Assembly: GCF_024345535.1 (NCBI RefSeq)
Contig: NZ_JAGQBH010000003.1
Span: 1-64,000, forward strand
Length of the DNA stretch: 64,000 nt
Direction of reading: 5' to 3'
Source: Cyanobium sp. N.Huapi 1H5
Lineage (GTDB): Bacteria > Cyanobacteriota > Cyanobacteriia > PCC-6307 > Cyanobiaceae
Part shown: one piece after another, positions 42,830 to 52,014 of the stretch
Layout: every line of letters begins with the position of its first letter
Numbering within the stretch: the stretch's first letter is position 1
Made by a program: the position numbers and the translations under genes
Notes under the pieces: model-generated
Database searches by the model: none
Told to the model about the DNA's origin: nothing
Seen by the model: the letters and a program-made list of their open reading frames with translations, nothing else

Positions 42830-43711
42830 ATGGGTTCCCGTCGTCCCACCTGGCTGCTGGGGCCGGCCCTGCTGATCGGCAGCCTCGGCCCCCTCACACC
42901 CCTGGCCCATGGCGCCGAAGCGGCCGTGCCGCCCGGTCCGATCCAGGCGCCGACGCCGACCCTGGCCAGCATCGATCCCATCACCGGTCCCCGCAGCCGC
43001 CTGGGCCGGGACTGGATCGGCGCCCGCCCCGTCGATCCGGACACCCCGATCCTGGTGCTGGCCGGCCATGCCGATTCCCAGGGGATGAACGGCGCCGGCA
43101 CCAGCGGCGCCGCCGTGGCCGCCGGGGCGCCGCCGATGTACCCAGGCATCAGCGACGAGCTCTACTGGAACATGGTCGTCGCGGAGGCCGTGGTGACCCT
43201 GGGCCAGCAGCGGGGGCTGCGCATCAGCTCCTACCGCCCCCCCTTCCGCACGATCCCGGACGGCAATGACCCGCGCACCAACTGGAGCGTGGGCCGCCAG
43301 CACGCCGCCAGCGGCGGCTACGCCCTGGAGATCCACTTCGATGCCTGGGGCCCCGACGGCATCGGGTCGGGGCTGATCCCGCCGTTGCACCGCCCCTTCG
43401 GCTCGCTCGACGAAAGCCTGGCCGAGGCCTTCGGCGGTTTCCCCATGGCCTTCCGCGGCGGCCTCGGTGGGCCCAGACGCGGCATCGCCCTGCTGGAGGT
43501 GGGCAAGCTGGAGGGGCAGCTGGAGCGCTCCCTGCGCAACCCGGCCACCCGTTCCGCCACGGTGATGGCCATCGCCGAGCGGATCGTGACGGCCCTCGAG
43601 GTGGGGCTGGGCCGCAGCCCGGCCACCGCCATGCCCCTCAGCCCACCGCCTGGTGGGGTCGGCAGCGCTCCTCCAGGGAAGGGTCTTCAAGCCAGTTCTG
43701 CGGACGAGTGA
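42830..43711 (+). CDS. Exported protein with amidase_3-like pattern
   Basis: 293 residues with a signal peptide ([20 protein letters not shown]). Motifs [20 protein letters not shown], a Glu in [28 protein letters not shown] and [13 protein letters not shown] follow the order of zinc ligands and catalytic Glu in N-acetylmuramoyl-L-alanine amidases; this is a guess from pattern only. It follows the CCB-like gene by 4 bp. Its last 74 bp overlap the 3' end of the convergent hemF gene. Confidence 0.6.
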   Translation: MGSRRPTWLLGPALLIGSLGPLTPLAHGAEAAVPPGPIQAPTPTLASIDPITGPRSRLGRDWIGARPVDPDTPILVLAGHADSQGMNGAGTSGAAVAAGAPPMYPGISDELYWNMVVAEAVVTLGQQRGLRISSYRPPFRTIPDGNDPRTNWSVGRQHAASGGYALEIHFDAWGPDGIGSGLIPPLHRPFGSLDESLAEAFGGFPMAFRGGLGGPRRGIALLEVGKLEGQLERSLRNPATRSATVMAIAERIVTALEVGLGRSPATAMPLSPPPGGVGSAPPGKGLQASSADE

Positions 43712-44663
43712 ACAGCTCGGTCAGCAGGGCCTCGCGGCTGCCTTCGGCGGCCGTGTAGCCGTACTCCCAGCGCACCAGGGGCGGCAACGACATCAGGATC
43801 GACTCGGTGCGGCCGTTGGTCTGCAGGCCGAAGATCGTGCCCCGGTCGAACACCAGGTTGAACTCCACGTAGCGGCCGCGGCGGTAGAGCTGGAACTGGC
43901 GCTCCACATCGCCCCAGTCCAGCCCATGGCGGCGCTCCACGATCGGCACGTAGCTCGGCAGGAAGGCGTTGCCGCAGGCCGAGGCCAGGGCGAAGAGCTG
44001 CTCCCAGTTCTGGTGGAGCGGTCCGACGGCCGCGCTGGCCGCCGCCGCCGGCCCCTCGGGGTCACCGCCCTTGTAGAGCACCCCGCCGGGGTCCTGGTAG
44101 TCGTAGAAGATGCCGCCCACGCCGCGGGTCTCGCCCCGGTGCTTCAGGAAGAAGTACTCGTCGCACCAGGGCTTGAACACCTTGTAGTAGGCCGGATCCA
44201 CCCCGTCGCAGGCCCCCTTGAGGGTGCGGTGGAAGTGGCGGGCGTCCTCCAGGAAGGGGTAGTAGGGCGTGAGGTCGGCACCACCGCCGAACCACCACAC
44301 CGGCCCCGCCTCGAAGTAGCGGTAGTTGAGGTGCACCGTGGGCACGTAGGGGTTGCGGGGGTGCAGCACCATCGAGGTGCCGGTGGCGAACCAGCGGTGA
44401 CCCTCCGCCTCCGGGCGCTGGGACAGGATCGAGGGGGGCAGCCGCTCGCCCTCCACCTCGGAGAAGTTGACGCCGCCCTGCTCGAAGACACGGCCGTCCT
44501 TCATCACCCGGGAGCGGCCGCCGCCGCCCTCCGGCCGCTCCCAGCTCTGCTCTTCGAAGTCGGCCCCGCCATCGAGGCTGGCGAGACCCGCGCAGATCGA
44601 GTCCTGCAGGCCCATCAGCAGGGCCTTGGCACGGCTGCGGGAATCGGCAGGTGGCATCTCCAT
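43638..44663 (-). CDS. hemF: Oxygen-dependent coproporphyrinogen III oxidase
   Basis: Converts coproporphyrinogen III to protoporphyrinogen IX for chlorophyll, haem and bilins. 341 residues with [60 protein letters not shown] and [15 protein letters not shown] at 44663 gives the normal length; the frame is open further upstream. Divergent from mrp. Confidence 0.97.
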   Translation of the reverse strand: MEMPPADSRSRAKALLMGLQDSICAGLASLDGGADFEEQSWERPEGGGGRSRVMKDGRVFEQGGVNFSEVEGERLPPSILSQRPEAEGHRWFATGTSMVLHPRNPYVPTVHLNYRYFEAGPVWWFGGGADLTPYYPFLEDARHFHRTLKGACDGVDPAYYKVFKPWCDEYFFLKHRGETRGVGGIFYDYQDPGGVLYKGGDPEGPAAAASAAVGPLHQNWEQLFALASACGNAFLPSYVPIVERRHGLDWGDVERQFQLYRRGRYVEFNLVFDRGTIFGLQTNGRTESILMSLPPLVRWEYGYTAAEGSREALLTELFTRPQNWLEDPSLEERCRPHQAVG

Positions 44664-44796
44664 GGAAGGGCAGCGCGGCGGACGCGGAACATCCGCACAC
44701 CTTTTCAGCCCGTCGGGGGGTCCCACAAGGGTTCGAGAGCGTCTGTCACGGGCTGGGGAAAGGGCCGCGGGGCTGGCGCAGGGCTGCCCTTGGGCC

Positions 44797-44840
44797 GCTG
44801 CAGGGCTGCCGCAGGGCCACCGCAGGGCCACCGCAGGAGC
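44797..44840. repeat. 11 bp tandem repeat, four units
   Basis: GCTGCAGGGCT, GCCGCAGGGCC, ACCGCAGGGCC, ACCGCAGGAGC in direct succession in the hemF-mrp gap. Related CAGGGCT segments occur just upstream (44779-44786). Immediately followed by the perfect inverted repeat. Confidence 0.85.
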
Positions 44841-44866
44841 CCCGGGCCGGTCCGACCGGCCCGGGG
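44840..44866. repeat. Perfect 12 bp inverted repeat upstream of mrp
   Basis: CCCCGGGCCGGT, spacer CCG, ACCGGCCCGGGG. No T-tract on either strand. It lies 45 bp before the mrp start and 177 bp before the hemF start. A hairpin of this strength in RNA would be very stable. Confidence 0.9.
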
Positions 44867-44911
44867 GGCCGCCCCTAGGATCGCCGTCCAACCCGACCCT
44901 GACGCCGCCGA

Positions 44912-46018
44912 ATGGCCAGCGCCGACAACCTCCTCGAGGCCCTGCAGCCACTCCGCGACGCCGGCAGTGGCCGCAGCCTGCTGGAGCTGGGCTGGATCAG
45001 CGACCTGCGTCATCAGGGCAGCCGGGCGGTGTTCCGCCTCGCCCTGCCCGGTTTCGCCAACAGCCAGCGGGAGCGCATCGCCGCCGAGGCCCGCAGCGCC
45101 CTGCTGGCCGTGGAGGGCATCAACGACGTGCAGATCGAACTGGCCCAGCCCGCCGCCGCCCCGTCGTCGGGCCCGATCGGCGCCGCCGGCCACGGCCCCG
45201 GCGGGGCCCAGCTGCCGGAACGGCAGGGCATCCCCGGTGTGCGCCAGGTGATCGCCGTCAGCAGCGGCAAGGGCGGCGTGGGCAAGAGCACGGTGGCGGT
45301 GAACCTGGCCTGTGCCCTGGCCGCCTCCGGCCTCCGGGTGGGCCTGCTCGATGCCGACATCTACGGGCCCAATGCCCCCACCATGCTGGGCGTGGCCGAC
45401 CGCAGCCCCCAGGTGTCGGGCAGCGGCAACGACCAGGTGCTGGAGCCGATCGAGACCTGCGGCATCGTCATGGTGTCGATGGGCCTGCTGATCCAGGAGA
45501 ACCAGCCGGTGGTCTGGCGCGGTCCGATGCTCAACGGGATCATCCGCCAGTTCCTCTATCAGGTGAACTGGGGCGAACGGGACGTGCTGGTGGTGGATCT
45601 TCCCCCCGGCACCGGCGACGCCCAGCTCACCCTCGCCCAGGCCGTGCCCATGGCCGGCGCGGTGATCGTCACCACCCCCCAGCTGGTGTCGCTGCAGGAT
45701 GCCCGCCGCGGCCTGGCGATGTTCCTGCAGATGGGCGTGCCGGTGCTCGGGGTGGTGGAGAACATGACCGCCTTCATCCCCCCCGATCTGCCCGATCGCC
45801 GCTACGCCCTGTTCGGCAGCGGCGGCGGCCAGCGGCTGGCCGACGAGGCGGGCGTGCCCCTGCTGGCCCAGCTGCCCATGGAGATGCCCGTGCTCGAGGG
45901 CGGGGAGCGGGGCTTGCCGGTGGTGCTCTCGGCACCGGGCTCGGCCAGCGGCCGCGCCTTCACCGAGCTGGCCGAACGGCTGAGCGCCGGCTGCGCCCTC
46001 AGCCCGGCCCTCGCCTGA
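44912..46018 (+). CDS. mrp: Mrp/NBP35-family iron-sulfur carrier ATPase
   Basis: 368 residues: N-terminal MIP18/DUF59-like domain ([20 protein letters not shown]), then the ATPase with [36 protein letters not shown] and [18 protein letters not shown]. The CxxC pair that many Mrp proteins use to carry a cluster is absent after VVENMTAF (here [18 protein letters not shown]), which as far as I recall is usual for cyanobacterial members. Followed by rodA after 4 bp. Confidence 0.94.
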   Translation: MASADNLLEALQPLRDAGSGRSLLELGWISDLRHQGSRAVFRLALPGFANSQRERIAAEARSALLAVEGINDVQIELAQPAAAPSSGPIGAAGHGPGGAQLPERQGIPGVRQVIAVSSGKGGVGKSTVAVNLACALAASGLRVGLLDADIYGPNAPTMLGVADRSPQVSGSGNDQVLEPIETCGIVMVSMGLLIQENQPVVWRGPMLNGIIRQFLYQVNWGERDVLVVDLPPGTGDAQLTLAQAVPMAGAVIVTTPQLVSLQDARRGLAMFLQMGVPVLGVVENMTAFIPPDLPDRRYALFGSGGGQRLADEAGVPLLAQLPMEMPVLEGGERGLPVVLSAPGSASGRAFTELAERLSAGCALSPALA

Positions 46019-46022
46019 AGCG

Positions 46023-47291
46023 ATGGCGGTCCTCAGCCCCCGGCGCGGTGGCTTCGCCGCCAAGGGGGCGAAGCGGCGCGGCCCCGGCTTCGACCCCATC
46101 CTCTGGGGCATCCCCATCGCCCTCACCCTGCTGGCGGGGATCCTGATCGCCAGCACCCAGCGCCAGCAGGCCACCACCGACTGGTACCAGCACTGGGTCA
46201 CCGCAGCGGTGGGCCTGGTCATCGCCCTGCTCCTGGCCCGGGTGCCCCTGGAGCGCATCGCCCGCTTCCAGTGGCCGATCTACATCCTGATGGTGGCGAG
46301 CCTGATCGCGGTGCGGGTGATCGGGGTCAGCGCCCTCGGGGCCCAGAGCTGGATCAACATCGGCGGCTTCTATGTGCAGCCCTCGGAGTTCGCCAAGGTG
46401 GCGGCGATCCTGCTGCTGGCGGGGGTGCTCTCCAGGTACCCGGTGGAGCGGCCGATCGATCTGCTGCGGCCGGTGGCCATGATCAGCGTGCCCTGGCTGC
46501 TGGTGTTCGTGCAGCCGGATCTGGGCACGTCGCTGGTCTTCGGGGCGGTGCTGCTGGTGATGCTGTTCTGGTCGGGCATGCCCGCCACCTGGCTGCTGCT
46601 GCTGCTCTCGCCCCTGTTCACCGCGATCATGGCCGGCACCCTGCCCTGGCTGCTGCTGGGCTGGATTCCCCTGATGGGCTGGGTGGCCTGGCGCTCCCTG
46701 CCCTGGAAGGCGGTGGGACTCTCCCTGGTGCTGGCGGTCCAGGGGCTGTTCGCCGTGGGGACGCCCTGGCTCTGGGAGCACGGGCTGCGCCCGCACCAGC
46801 GGGCCCGGCTCACCCTGTTCCTCGATCCGGCCCAGGATCCCCTCGGCGGCGGCTACCACCTGCTGCAGAGCACCGTGGGCATCGGTTCCGGCCAGCTCTG
46901 GGGCACCGGCCTGATGAACGGCTCCCTCACCAAGCTGCGCTTCATCCCCGAACAGCACACCGATTTCATCTTCAGCGCCCTGGGCGAGGAGACCGGCTTC
47001 ATCGGCTCGATGCTGGTGGTGGTGGGCTTCGTGGTGCTGATCTGGCGCCTGCTGCAGATCGCCGGCCGGGCGAGCAGCGACTACGAATCGCTCGTGGTGG
47101 TGGGCATCGGCGCCATGCTGATGTTCCAGGTGGTGGTGAACGTGAACATGACCATCGGCCTCGGACCCATCACCGGCATTCCGCTGCCGTTCCTGAGCTA
47201 CGGCCGTTCGGCCATGCTTGTCAACTGCATCAGCCTCGGGCTCTGCGCCTCCGTGGCCCGGCGCAGCCGCAGCCTGCGGCGATGGTGGTGA
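46023..47291 (+). CDS. rodA: Rod shape-determining protein RodA (SEDS family)
   Basis: 422 residues, about ten membrane helices. SEDS motifs: GAQSWINIGGFYVQPSEFAK, VFVQPDLGTSLVFGAVLLVM, and GPITGIPLPFLSYGRSAMLV. It polymerises glycan strands for wall elongation with a class B PBP. The N-terminus is longer than in E. coli. Overlaps the following kinase-like gene by 10 bp. Confidence 0.95.
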   Translation: MAVLSPRRGGFAAKGAKRRGPGFDPILWGIPIALTLLAGILIASTQRQQATTDWYQHWVTAAVGLVIALLLARVPLERIARFQWPIYILMVASLIAVRVIGVSALGAQSWINIGGFYVQPSEFAKVAAILLLAGVLSRYPVERPIDLLRPVAMISVPWLLVFVQPDLGTSLVFGAVLLVMLFWSGMPATWLLLLLSPLFTAIMAGTLPWLLLGWIPLMGWVAWRSLPWKAVGLSLVLAVQGLFAVGTPWLWEHGLRPHQRARLTLFLDPAQDPLGGGYHLLQSTVGIGSGQLWGTGLMNGSLTKLRFIPEQHTDFIFSALGEETGFIGSMLVVVGFVVLIWRLLQIAGRASSDYESLVVVGIGAMLMFQVVVNVNMTIGLGPITGIPLPFLSYGRSAMLVNCISLGLCASVARRSRSLRRWW

Positions 47292-48685
47292 GCCTGGGGG
47301 ACCTGCGCCGCCTGCTGGCGGCCGGGGTCCCGGCCGGGCGGGGGGACGAGGACAGCGTGCGGCGCCAGTGGTGGGCCGCCCTGGCCACGGTGCAGACGGA
47401 CCTGCTCGGGGCCGCCCCGCCCCAGCCGGGGGTGTGGCTGGCGGCACCCCTGCCGGCCCTCTACGAACCCGCCCTGCTGGAGTGGCTCGACGGCTGGGTC
47501 TGGACGCCCGCCGAGGTGGGCAACCTGATGCCCCCGGGGCTGCCGCTGCTTCCCGGGATGGCACCCCTGCCGGCCGCCCACGGCACACCCCCCCGGGGAA
47601 CGGCAGGACGGCCGGGGGGCTTCCAGCGCCTCAGCCTGCGGGAGGACGACGGCACCGACCCGCTGCTGGTGCTGATCACCCCGGTGCTGCAGGTGGCCCT
47701 GGCCCTCGACGGTCCCCCCCAGGAACGCCGGCTGGTGGTGCGCTTCGACGCCCCGACCCTGTCGGCCGCCCTGGAACTGCTCGATCGCCGCCTGGCCCAG
47801 GACGATCCGGCCGCGGGCCTGGGGCTGCGCCGCCGCCTGCAGCTGCTGGGTCCGCTCAGCAACGACCCCGACCTGGGCACCCGCTTCTGGCCCCTGCTGG
47901 CCCAGCGTCTGGCCGCCATGGCCCCCAGCGTCACCCTTCAGCCGCTGGTGCACGGCGAGAAACGCAGCGAGGGGGGCGACGCCGTCAGCAGCGAACTGGC
48001 CCTGCTCGAGGCCCTCACCCACGAGGTGCGCACCCCCCTGGCCACGATCCGCACCCTGATCCGCTCCCTGCTGCGCCGCAGCGACCTGCCGGCGGTGGTG
48101 CGGCAGCGGCTGGAGCAGATCGACGGCGAGTGCAGCGAACAGATCGACCGCTTCGGGCTCATCTTCCTGGCGGCGGAACTGCAGCGCCAACCCGGCAGTG
48201 GCCAGCCCCTGAGCGACAGCGAACTGGCCCGCACGGACCTGAGCCGGCTGCTTTACCAGCTGGAGGAGCTCTGGCAACGCCAGTTGGAGCGCCGCGATCT
48301 GCGGCTGGTGCTTGAGATCGCCGCCGACCTGCCGCCGGTGATGAGCGACCCCAGCCGGCTGGAGACCATGCTCGGCGGCCTGATGGACCGGTTCAGCCGC
48401 AGCCTGCCCAGCGGCAGCGAAGTTCGGCTGCGGCTGCTGCCGGCGGGCTCGCGGCTGAAGCTCCAGCTCAGCAGCGACGACCCCGAGAGCCGCGAGGCCG
48501 ATGGGCTGGCGGCCGCCGTGCCGATGCCGGTGGGTCCGGTGCTGAGCTGGAACCCGGAGACGGGCAGCCTGCAGCTCAGCCGCCAGGCCACCCAGAGGCT
48601 GTTCCACCGCCTGGGGGGCCGGCTCACCGAGCGGGGCGGCAGCAACCTGACCGTCTTCTTCCCGGCCGCCGAGCGCGGCGGCTGA
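47282..48685 (+). CDS. Sensor histidine kinase-like protein with degenerate ATPase domain
   Basis: 467 residues, no membrane segment. A HisKA box is clear (ALLEALTHEVRTPLATIRTL, phospho-acceptor H247). The C-terminal HATPase region keeps the overall length and the final strand (ERGGSNLTVFFPA) but lacks a recognisable N box (Asn) and D/G boxes, so ATP binding is doubtful. The first 230 residues match no sensor domain I know. No partner response regulator is adjacent. ATG at 47282 or GTG at 47288. Confidence 0.8.
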   Translation: MVVSLGDLRRLLAAGVPAGRGDEDSVRRQWWAALATVQTDLLGAAPPQPGVWLAAPLPALYEPALLEWLDGWVWTPAEVGNLMPPGLPLLPGMAPLPAAHGTPPRGTAGRPGGFQRLSLREDDGTDPLLVLITPVLQVALALDGPPQERRLVVRFDAPTLSAALELLDRRLAQDDPAAGLGLRRRLQLLGPLSNDPDLGTRFWPLLAQRLAAMAPSVTLQPLVHGEKRSEGGDAVSSELALLEALTHEVRTPLATIRTLIRSLLRRSDLPAVVRQRLEQIDGECSEQIDRFGLIFLAAELQRQPGSGQPLSDSELARTDLSRLLYQLEELWQRQLERRDLRLVLEIAADLPPVMSDPSRLETMLGGLMDRFSRSLPSGSEVRLRLLPAGSRLKLQLSSDDPESREADGLAAAVPMPVGPVLSWNPETGSLQLSRQATQRLFHRLGGRLTERGGSNLTVFFPAAERGG

Positions 48686-48788
48686 GGCGGCGGCGGCCGG
48701 CTTTGTTGACGGGTGTGAAGAGTCCGCCGGGGGCGCCCGGAAGCCCAAAAACACGGTGCTAGTTTCCGGCTGAAACGGTCTGCGAGCC

Positions 48789-49220
48789 ATGCCTGATACG
48801 GCCCTCCACGGTCAACTTCCGAAGTCCATCGGCAGCACCGGTGGCCTGCTCAACTCGGCGGAGACCGAGGAGAAGTACGCCATCACCTGGAGCAGCACCA
48901 AGGCCCAGGCGTTCGAGCTCCCCACCGGCGGCGCCGCGGAGATGCACGAAGGCGACAACCTGATGTACTTCGCCCGCAAGGAGCAGTGCCTGGCCCTGGG
49001 CACCCAGCTGCGCACCAAGTTCAAGCCCCGGATCGAGGACTACAAGATCTACCGGATCTACCCGGGCGGCGACACCGAGTTCCTGCACCCCAAGGACGGC
49101 GTCTTCCCCGAGAAGGTCAACGAAGGCCGCGCCATGGTGGGCCACACCCCCCGCAGCATCGGCGCCAACCCCAACCCCGCCAGCCTCAAGTTCAGCGGCA
49201 AGGCCACCCACGAAGCCTGA
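48789..49220 (+). CDS. psaD: Photosystem I reaction centre subunit II
   Basis: PsaD forms the stromal ferredoxin-docking side of photosystem I. 143 residues: [60 protein letters not shown], and [20 protein letters not shown]. Length and start are standard. Terminator follows. Confidence 0.99.
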   Translation: MPDTALHGQLPKSIGSTGGLLNSAETEEKYAITWSSTKAQAFELPTGGAAEMHEGDNLMYFARKEQCLALGTQLRTKFKPRIEDYKIYRIYPGGDTEFLHPKDGVFPEKVNEGRAMVGHTPRSIGANPNPASLKFSGKATHEA

Positions 49221-49246
49221 GCCTGGCCGGCCAGCACCTATAACGG

Positions 49247-49271
49247 CGGGGCCGAGAGCCCCGTTTTTTTT
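49247..49271 (+). terminator. Rho-independent terminator of psaD
   Basis: CGGGGC, loop CGAGA, GCCCCG, then eight T. 26 bp after the psaD stop and before trpE. Confidence 0.92.
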
Positions 49272-49288
49272 GCCTGCCTGTCGCCGTG

Positions 49289-50854
49289 ATGCCCGGTTCT
49301 GATCGCAGCGCCTTCCTCGCCCGGATCGCCGGTGGGGAGGCAGGCGCTGACTTGGCCGTCAATCTCCTGCCCCTCTGGAAGCGCTGGCCCGCCGACCTGG
49401 AGACCCCGCTGACCACCTGGCTGAAGGTGGGGGCGGGCGGCAGCCATGGGGTGCTGCTGGAATCGGTGGAAGGCGGCGAGCAGCTGGGCCGCTGGAGCTT
49501 TGTCGTCAGCGACCCGCTCTGGACCCTCACCTGCCGCGGCGACCAGGGGGAGAGGCGCTGGCGCGATGGCCGCAGCGAGCAGCTCCAGGGCAGCCCCTTC
49601 ACTCTGCTGCGGGAGGCGCTGGCCCCCCTGCGCCCCGGCCCGGTGGAGGGCCTGCCGGCGGTGGCCCAGCTGTTCGGCTTCTGGGGCTACGAACTGATCC
49701 GCTGGATCGAACCCAGCGTGCCGGTCCACGACGCGCCGGACGGGGCTCCGCCGGACGGCTGCTGGATGCTGGCCGACAGCCTGCTGGTGTTCGACCAGGT
49801 GAAGCGCCAGATCACGGCGGTGGCCTACGTGGATCTCTCCGCAGGCGCCGATCCCGGTGAGGCCTACGACCGGGCGGCAGCCCGCATCGAGGCCCTCGAG
49901 GCCCGCATGCACGCCCCGTTGCCGGCGCACGTCAAGCCGCTGGCCTGGCACGAGGCGAGCGGCGCCGAGCTGGCCACCCGCAGCAACCGCGACCAGGACG
50001 AGTTTCAGGGCGCGGTGGCGGCGGCGGCCGAGCACATCGCCGCCGGCGACGTGTTCCAGCTGGTTCTGAGCCAGCGGTTCGAAGCCCGGGTGAGCCACGA
50101 CCCGTTCGATCTCTACCGCAGCCTGCGGATGGTCAACCCCTCGCCCTACATGGCGTTCTTCAACTTCGGCGACTGGCACCTGATCGGCTCCAGTCCCGAG
50201 GTGATGGTGAAGGCGGAGCCCTGCGCCGAAGGGGTGAAGGCCTCCCTGCGGCCCATCGCCGGCACCCGGCCCCGTGGCGCCGATGACGCCCAGGATGGGG
50301 CCCTGGCCGAGGAGCTGCTGGCCGATCCGAAGGAGCGGGCGGAGCACGTGATGCTGGTCGACCTGGGCCGCAACGACCTGGGCCGGGTCTGCCGGGCCGG
50401 CACGGTGCAGGTCACCGAGCTGATGGTGATCGAGAAGTACTCCCACGTGATGCACATCGTCAGCGAGGTGGAGGGGCTGCTGACCGAGGATCACGACATC
50501 TGGGACCTGCTGATGGCTTCCTTCCCGGCGGGCACCGTCAGCGGCGCCCCCAAGATCCGCGCCATGCAGCTCATCCACGCCCTCGAGCCGGACGCCCGCG
50601 GGCCCTATTCGGGCGTCTACGGGGCGGTGGATCTGGCCGGAGCCCTCAACACGGCCATCACGATCCGCACCATGGTGGTGCTCCCCCACCCCGAGGGAGG
50701 CTGGCGGGTGCAGGTGCAGGCCGGTGCCGGAATCGTGGCCGACTCCCGGCCCGAGGCGGAGTACCAGGAAACCCGCAACAAGGCCCGCGGCATGCTCAAG
50801 GCCCTCGCCTGCCTGGAGCCTGCCGAGGCCACCGCGGCCGACACGACGCCATGA
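49289..50854 (+). CDS. trpE: Anthranilate synthase component I
   Basis: 521 residues. The chorismate-binding domain is clear: DVFQLVLSQRFEARVSHDPF, LIGSSPEVMVK, LRPIAGTRPRGADDAQD, LVDLGRNDLGRVCRAG and SFPAGTVSGAPKIRAMQLIH. The amidotransferase subunit TrpG is not adjacent. ATG at 49289; GTG directly before. Its stop overlaps the gshA start (ATGA). Together with gshA and ppc it forms a tightly overlapping operon. Confidence 0.96.
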   Translation: MPGSDRSAFLARIAGGEAGADLAVNLLPLWKRWPADLETPLTTWLKVGAGGSHGVLLESVEGGEQLGRWSFVVSDPLWTLTCRGDQGERRWRDGRSEQLQGSPFTLLREALAPLRPGPVEGLPAVAQLFGFWGYELIRWIEPSVPVHDAPDGAPPDGCWMLADSLLVFDQVKRQITAVAYVDLSAGADPGEAYDRAAARIEALEARMHAPLPAHVKPLAWHEASGAELATRSNRDQDEFQGAVAAAAEHIAAGDVFQLVLSQRFEARVSHDPFDLYRSLRMVNPSPYMAFFNFGDWHLIGSSPEVMVKAEPCAEGVKASLRPIAGTRPRGADDAQDGALAEELLADPKERAEHVMLVDLGRNDLGRVCRAGTVQVTELMVIEKYSHVMHIVSEVEGLLTEDHDIWDLLMASFPAGTVSGAPKIRAMQLIHALEPDARGPYSGVYGAVDLAGALNTAITIRTMVVLPHPEGGWRVQVQAGAGIVADSRPEAEYQETRNKARGMLKALACLEPAEATAADTTP

Positions 50855-52014
50855 GCGCTCCCCTGCTGCTGAAGGGCTTTGAAGTGGAGATGTACACCGG
50901 CCGGGCCGACGGCACGGTGGTGGGCTGCTCCGCCGAAGCGGCCGCCGCACTGGCGGGGTTCATGACCGAACCGGACCACCGCAACCTCGAGTACGTCACC
51001 CCGCCGGAGGCCTCCTACACCGCCCAGCTGGAACTGCTGCTGGAGCCCCGCCGTCGCCTGCGGCGCTGGCTCCAGCCCCGCCGGCTCACCCTGCTGCCGG
51101 GCAGCACCCTGAGCCTGGGGGACAGCCACCGCTTCGAGCGCTCCGACCCCGAGAACCCTTACCACGCTTATATCGAGGCCACCTACGGCACCCGGGTGGT
51201 GACCGCCAGCGTCCACATCAACCTGGGCCTGACGGCGATGGACGCCCTGTTCGCGGGCCTGCGGCTGCTGCGCTGCGAAGCCTCCCTGCTGCTCGCCCTC
51301 AGCGCCAGCTCCCCCTTCCTCGACGGCGAGGTCACCGGGGCCCATTCCCAGCGCTGGCTGCAGTTCCCGATCACGCCGCCCCTGGTGCCCCTGTTCCGGG
51401 ATCACCGCCACTACATCGACTGGATGGAGGAGCAGCTGGCCGCCGGGGCGATGCGCAACGTGCGCCACCTCTGGACGTCGGTGCGGCCCAACGGCGACGA
51501 CCGTCCCCATGGCCTCAACCGCCTGGAGATCCGCATCTGCGACCTGATCGACGACCCGATGCTGCTGCTGGCGGTCACCGCCTTCACCGAACTGCGCCTG
51601 CAGCAGCTGCTGCGGGACCCCTCGGGCCAGGATCCCCTGGCCGCCGGCCGGTTCGGAGCCGCTGAACTGGAGGCGATCGCCGATGCCAACGACCGGGCGG
51701 CGGCCCGCACCAGCCTCCAGGCCCGGCTGCTGCACTGGCGCACCGGGGAGACGCTGGAGGCCCGTGACTGGATCGCCACTGAACTGGAGGCGATGGCGCC
51801 GCTGGCGGCCGAGCTGGGGCTGACGCGCTGGCTGGCGCCCCTCCATGAGCTCCTCGCCGGCGGCAACCAGGCGATGCGATGGCTGGCGCGCCATGGGCGC
51901 GGCGAAAGCATCGGTGCGATCATCGGCAGTGAGGCCGTGGCTCTCGAACGGCGGGAGAGGGCCCTGGACGCATGGCTGGCGACAGAAGCAGCCCAGGTTC
52001 CTGGAGGATCATGA
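50851..52014 (+). CDS. gshA: Glutamate-cysteine ligase, cyanobacterial type
   Basis: First enzyme of glutathione synthesis. 387 residues of the GCS2-like cyanobacterial family: [60 protein letters not shown] and [20 protein letters not shown]. It overlaps trpE upstream and ppc downstream by 4 bp each. Confidence 0.94.
   Translation: MSAPLLLKGFEVEMYTGRADGTVVGCSAEAAAALAGFMTEPDHRNLEYVTPPEASYTAQLELLLEPRRRLRRWLQPRRLTLLPGSTLSLGDSHRFERSDPENPYHAYIEATYGTRVVTASVHINLGLTAMDALFAGLRLLRCEASLLLALSASSPFLDGEVTGAHSQRWLQFPITPPLVPLFRDHRHYIDWMEEQLAAGAMRNVRHLWTSVRPNGDDRPHGLNRLEIRICDLIDDPMLLLAVTAFTELRLQQLLRDPSGQDPLAAGRFGAAELEAIADANDRAAARTSLQARLLHWRTGETLEARDWIATELEAMAPLAAELGLTRWLAPLHELLAGGNQAMRWLARHGRGESIGAIIGSEAVALERRERALDAWLATEAAQVPGGS

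Noticed and set aside
44867-44880. The 44840-44866 inverted repeat as a terminator for hemF or an upstream gene
   Set aside because: No T-run follows on either strand and no gene ends there; it lies between two divergent starts.
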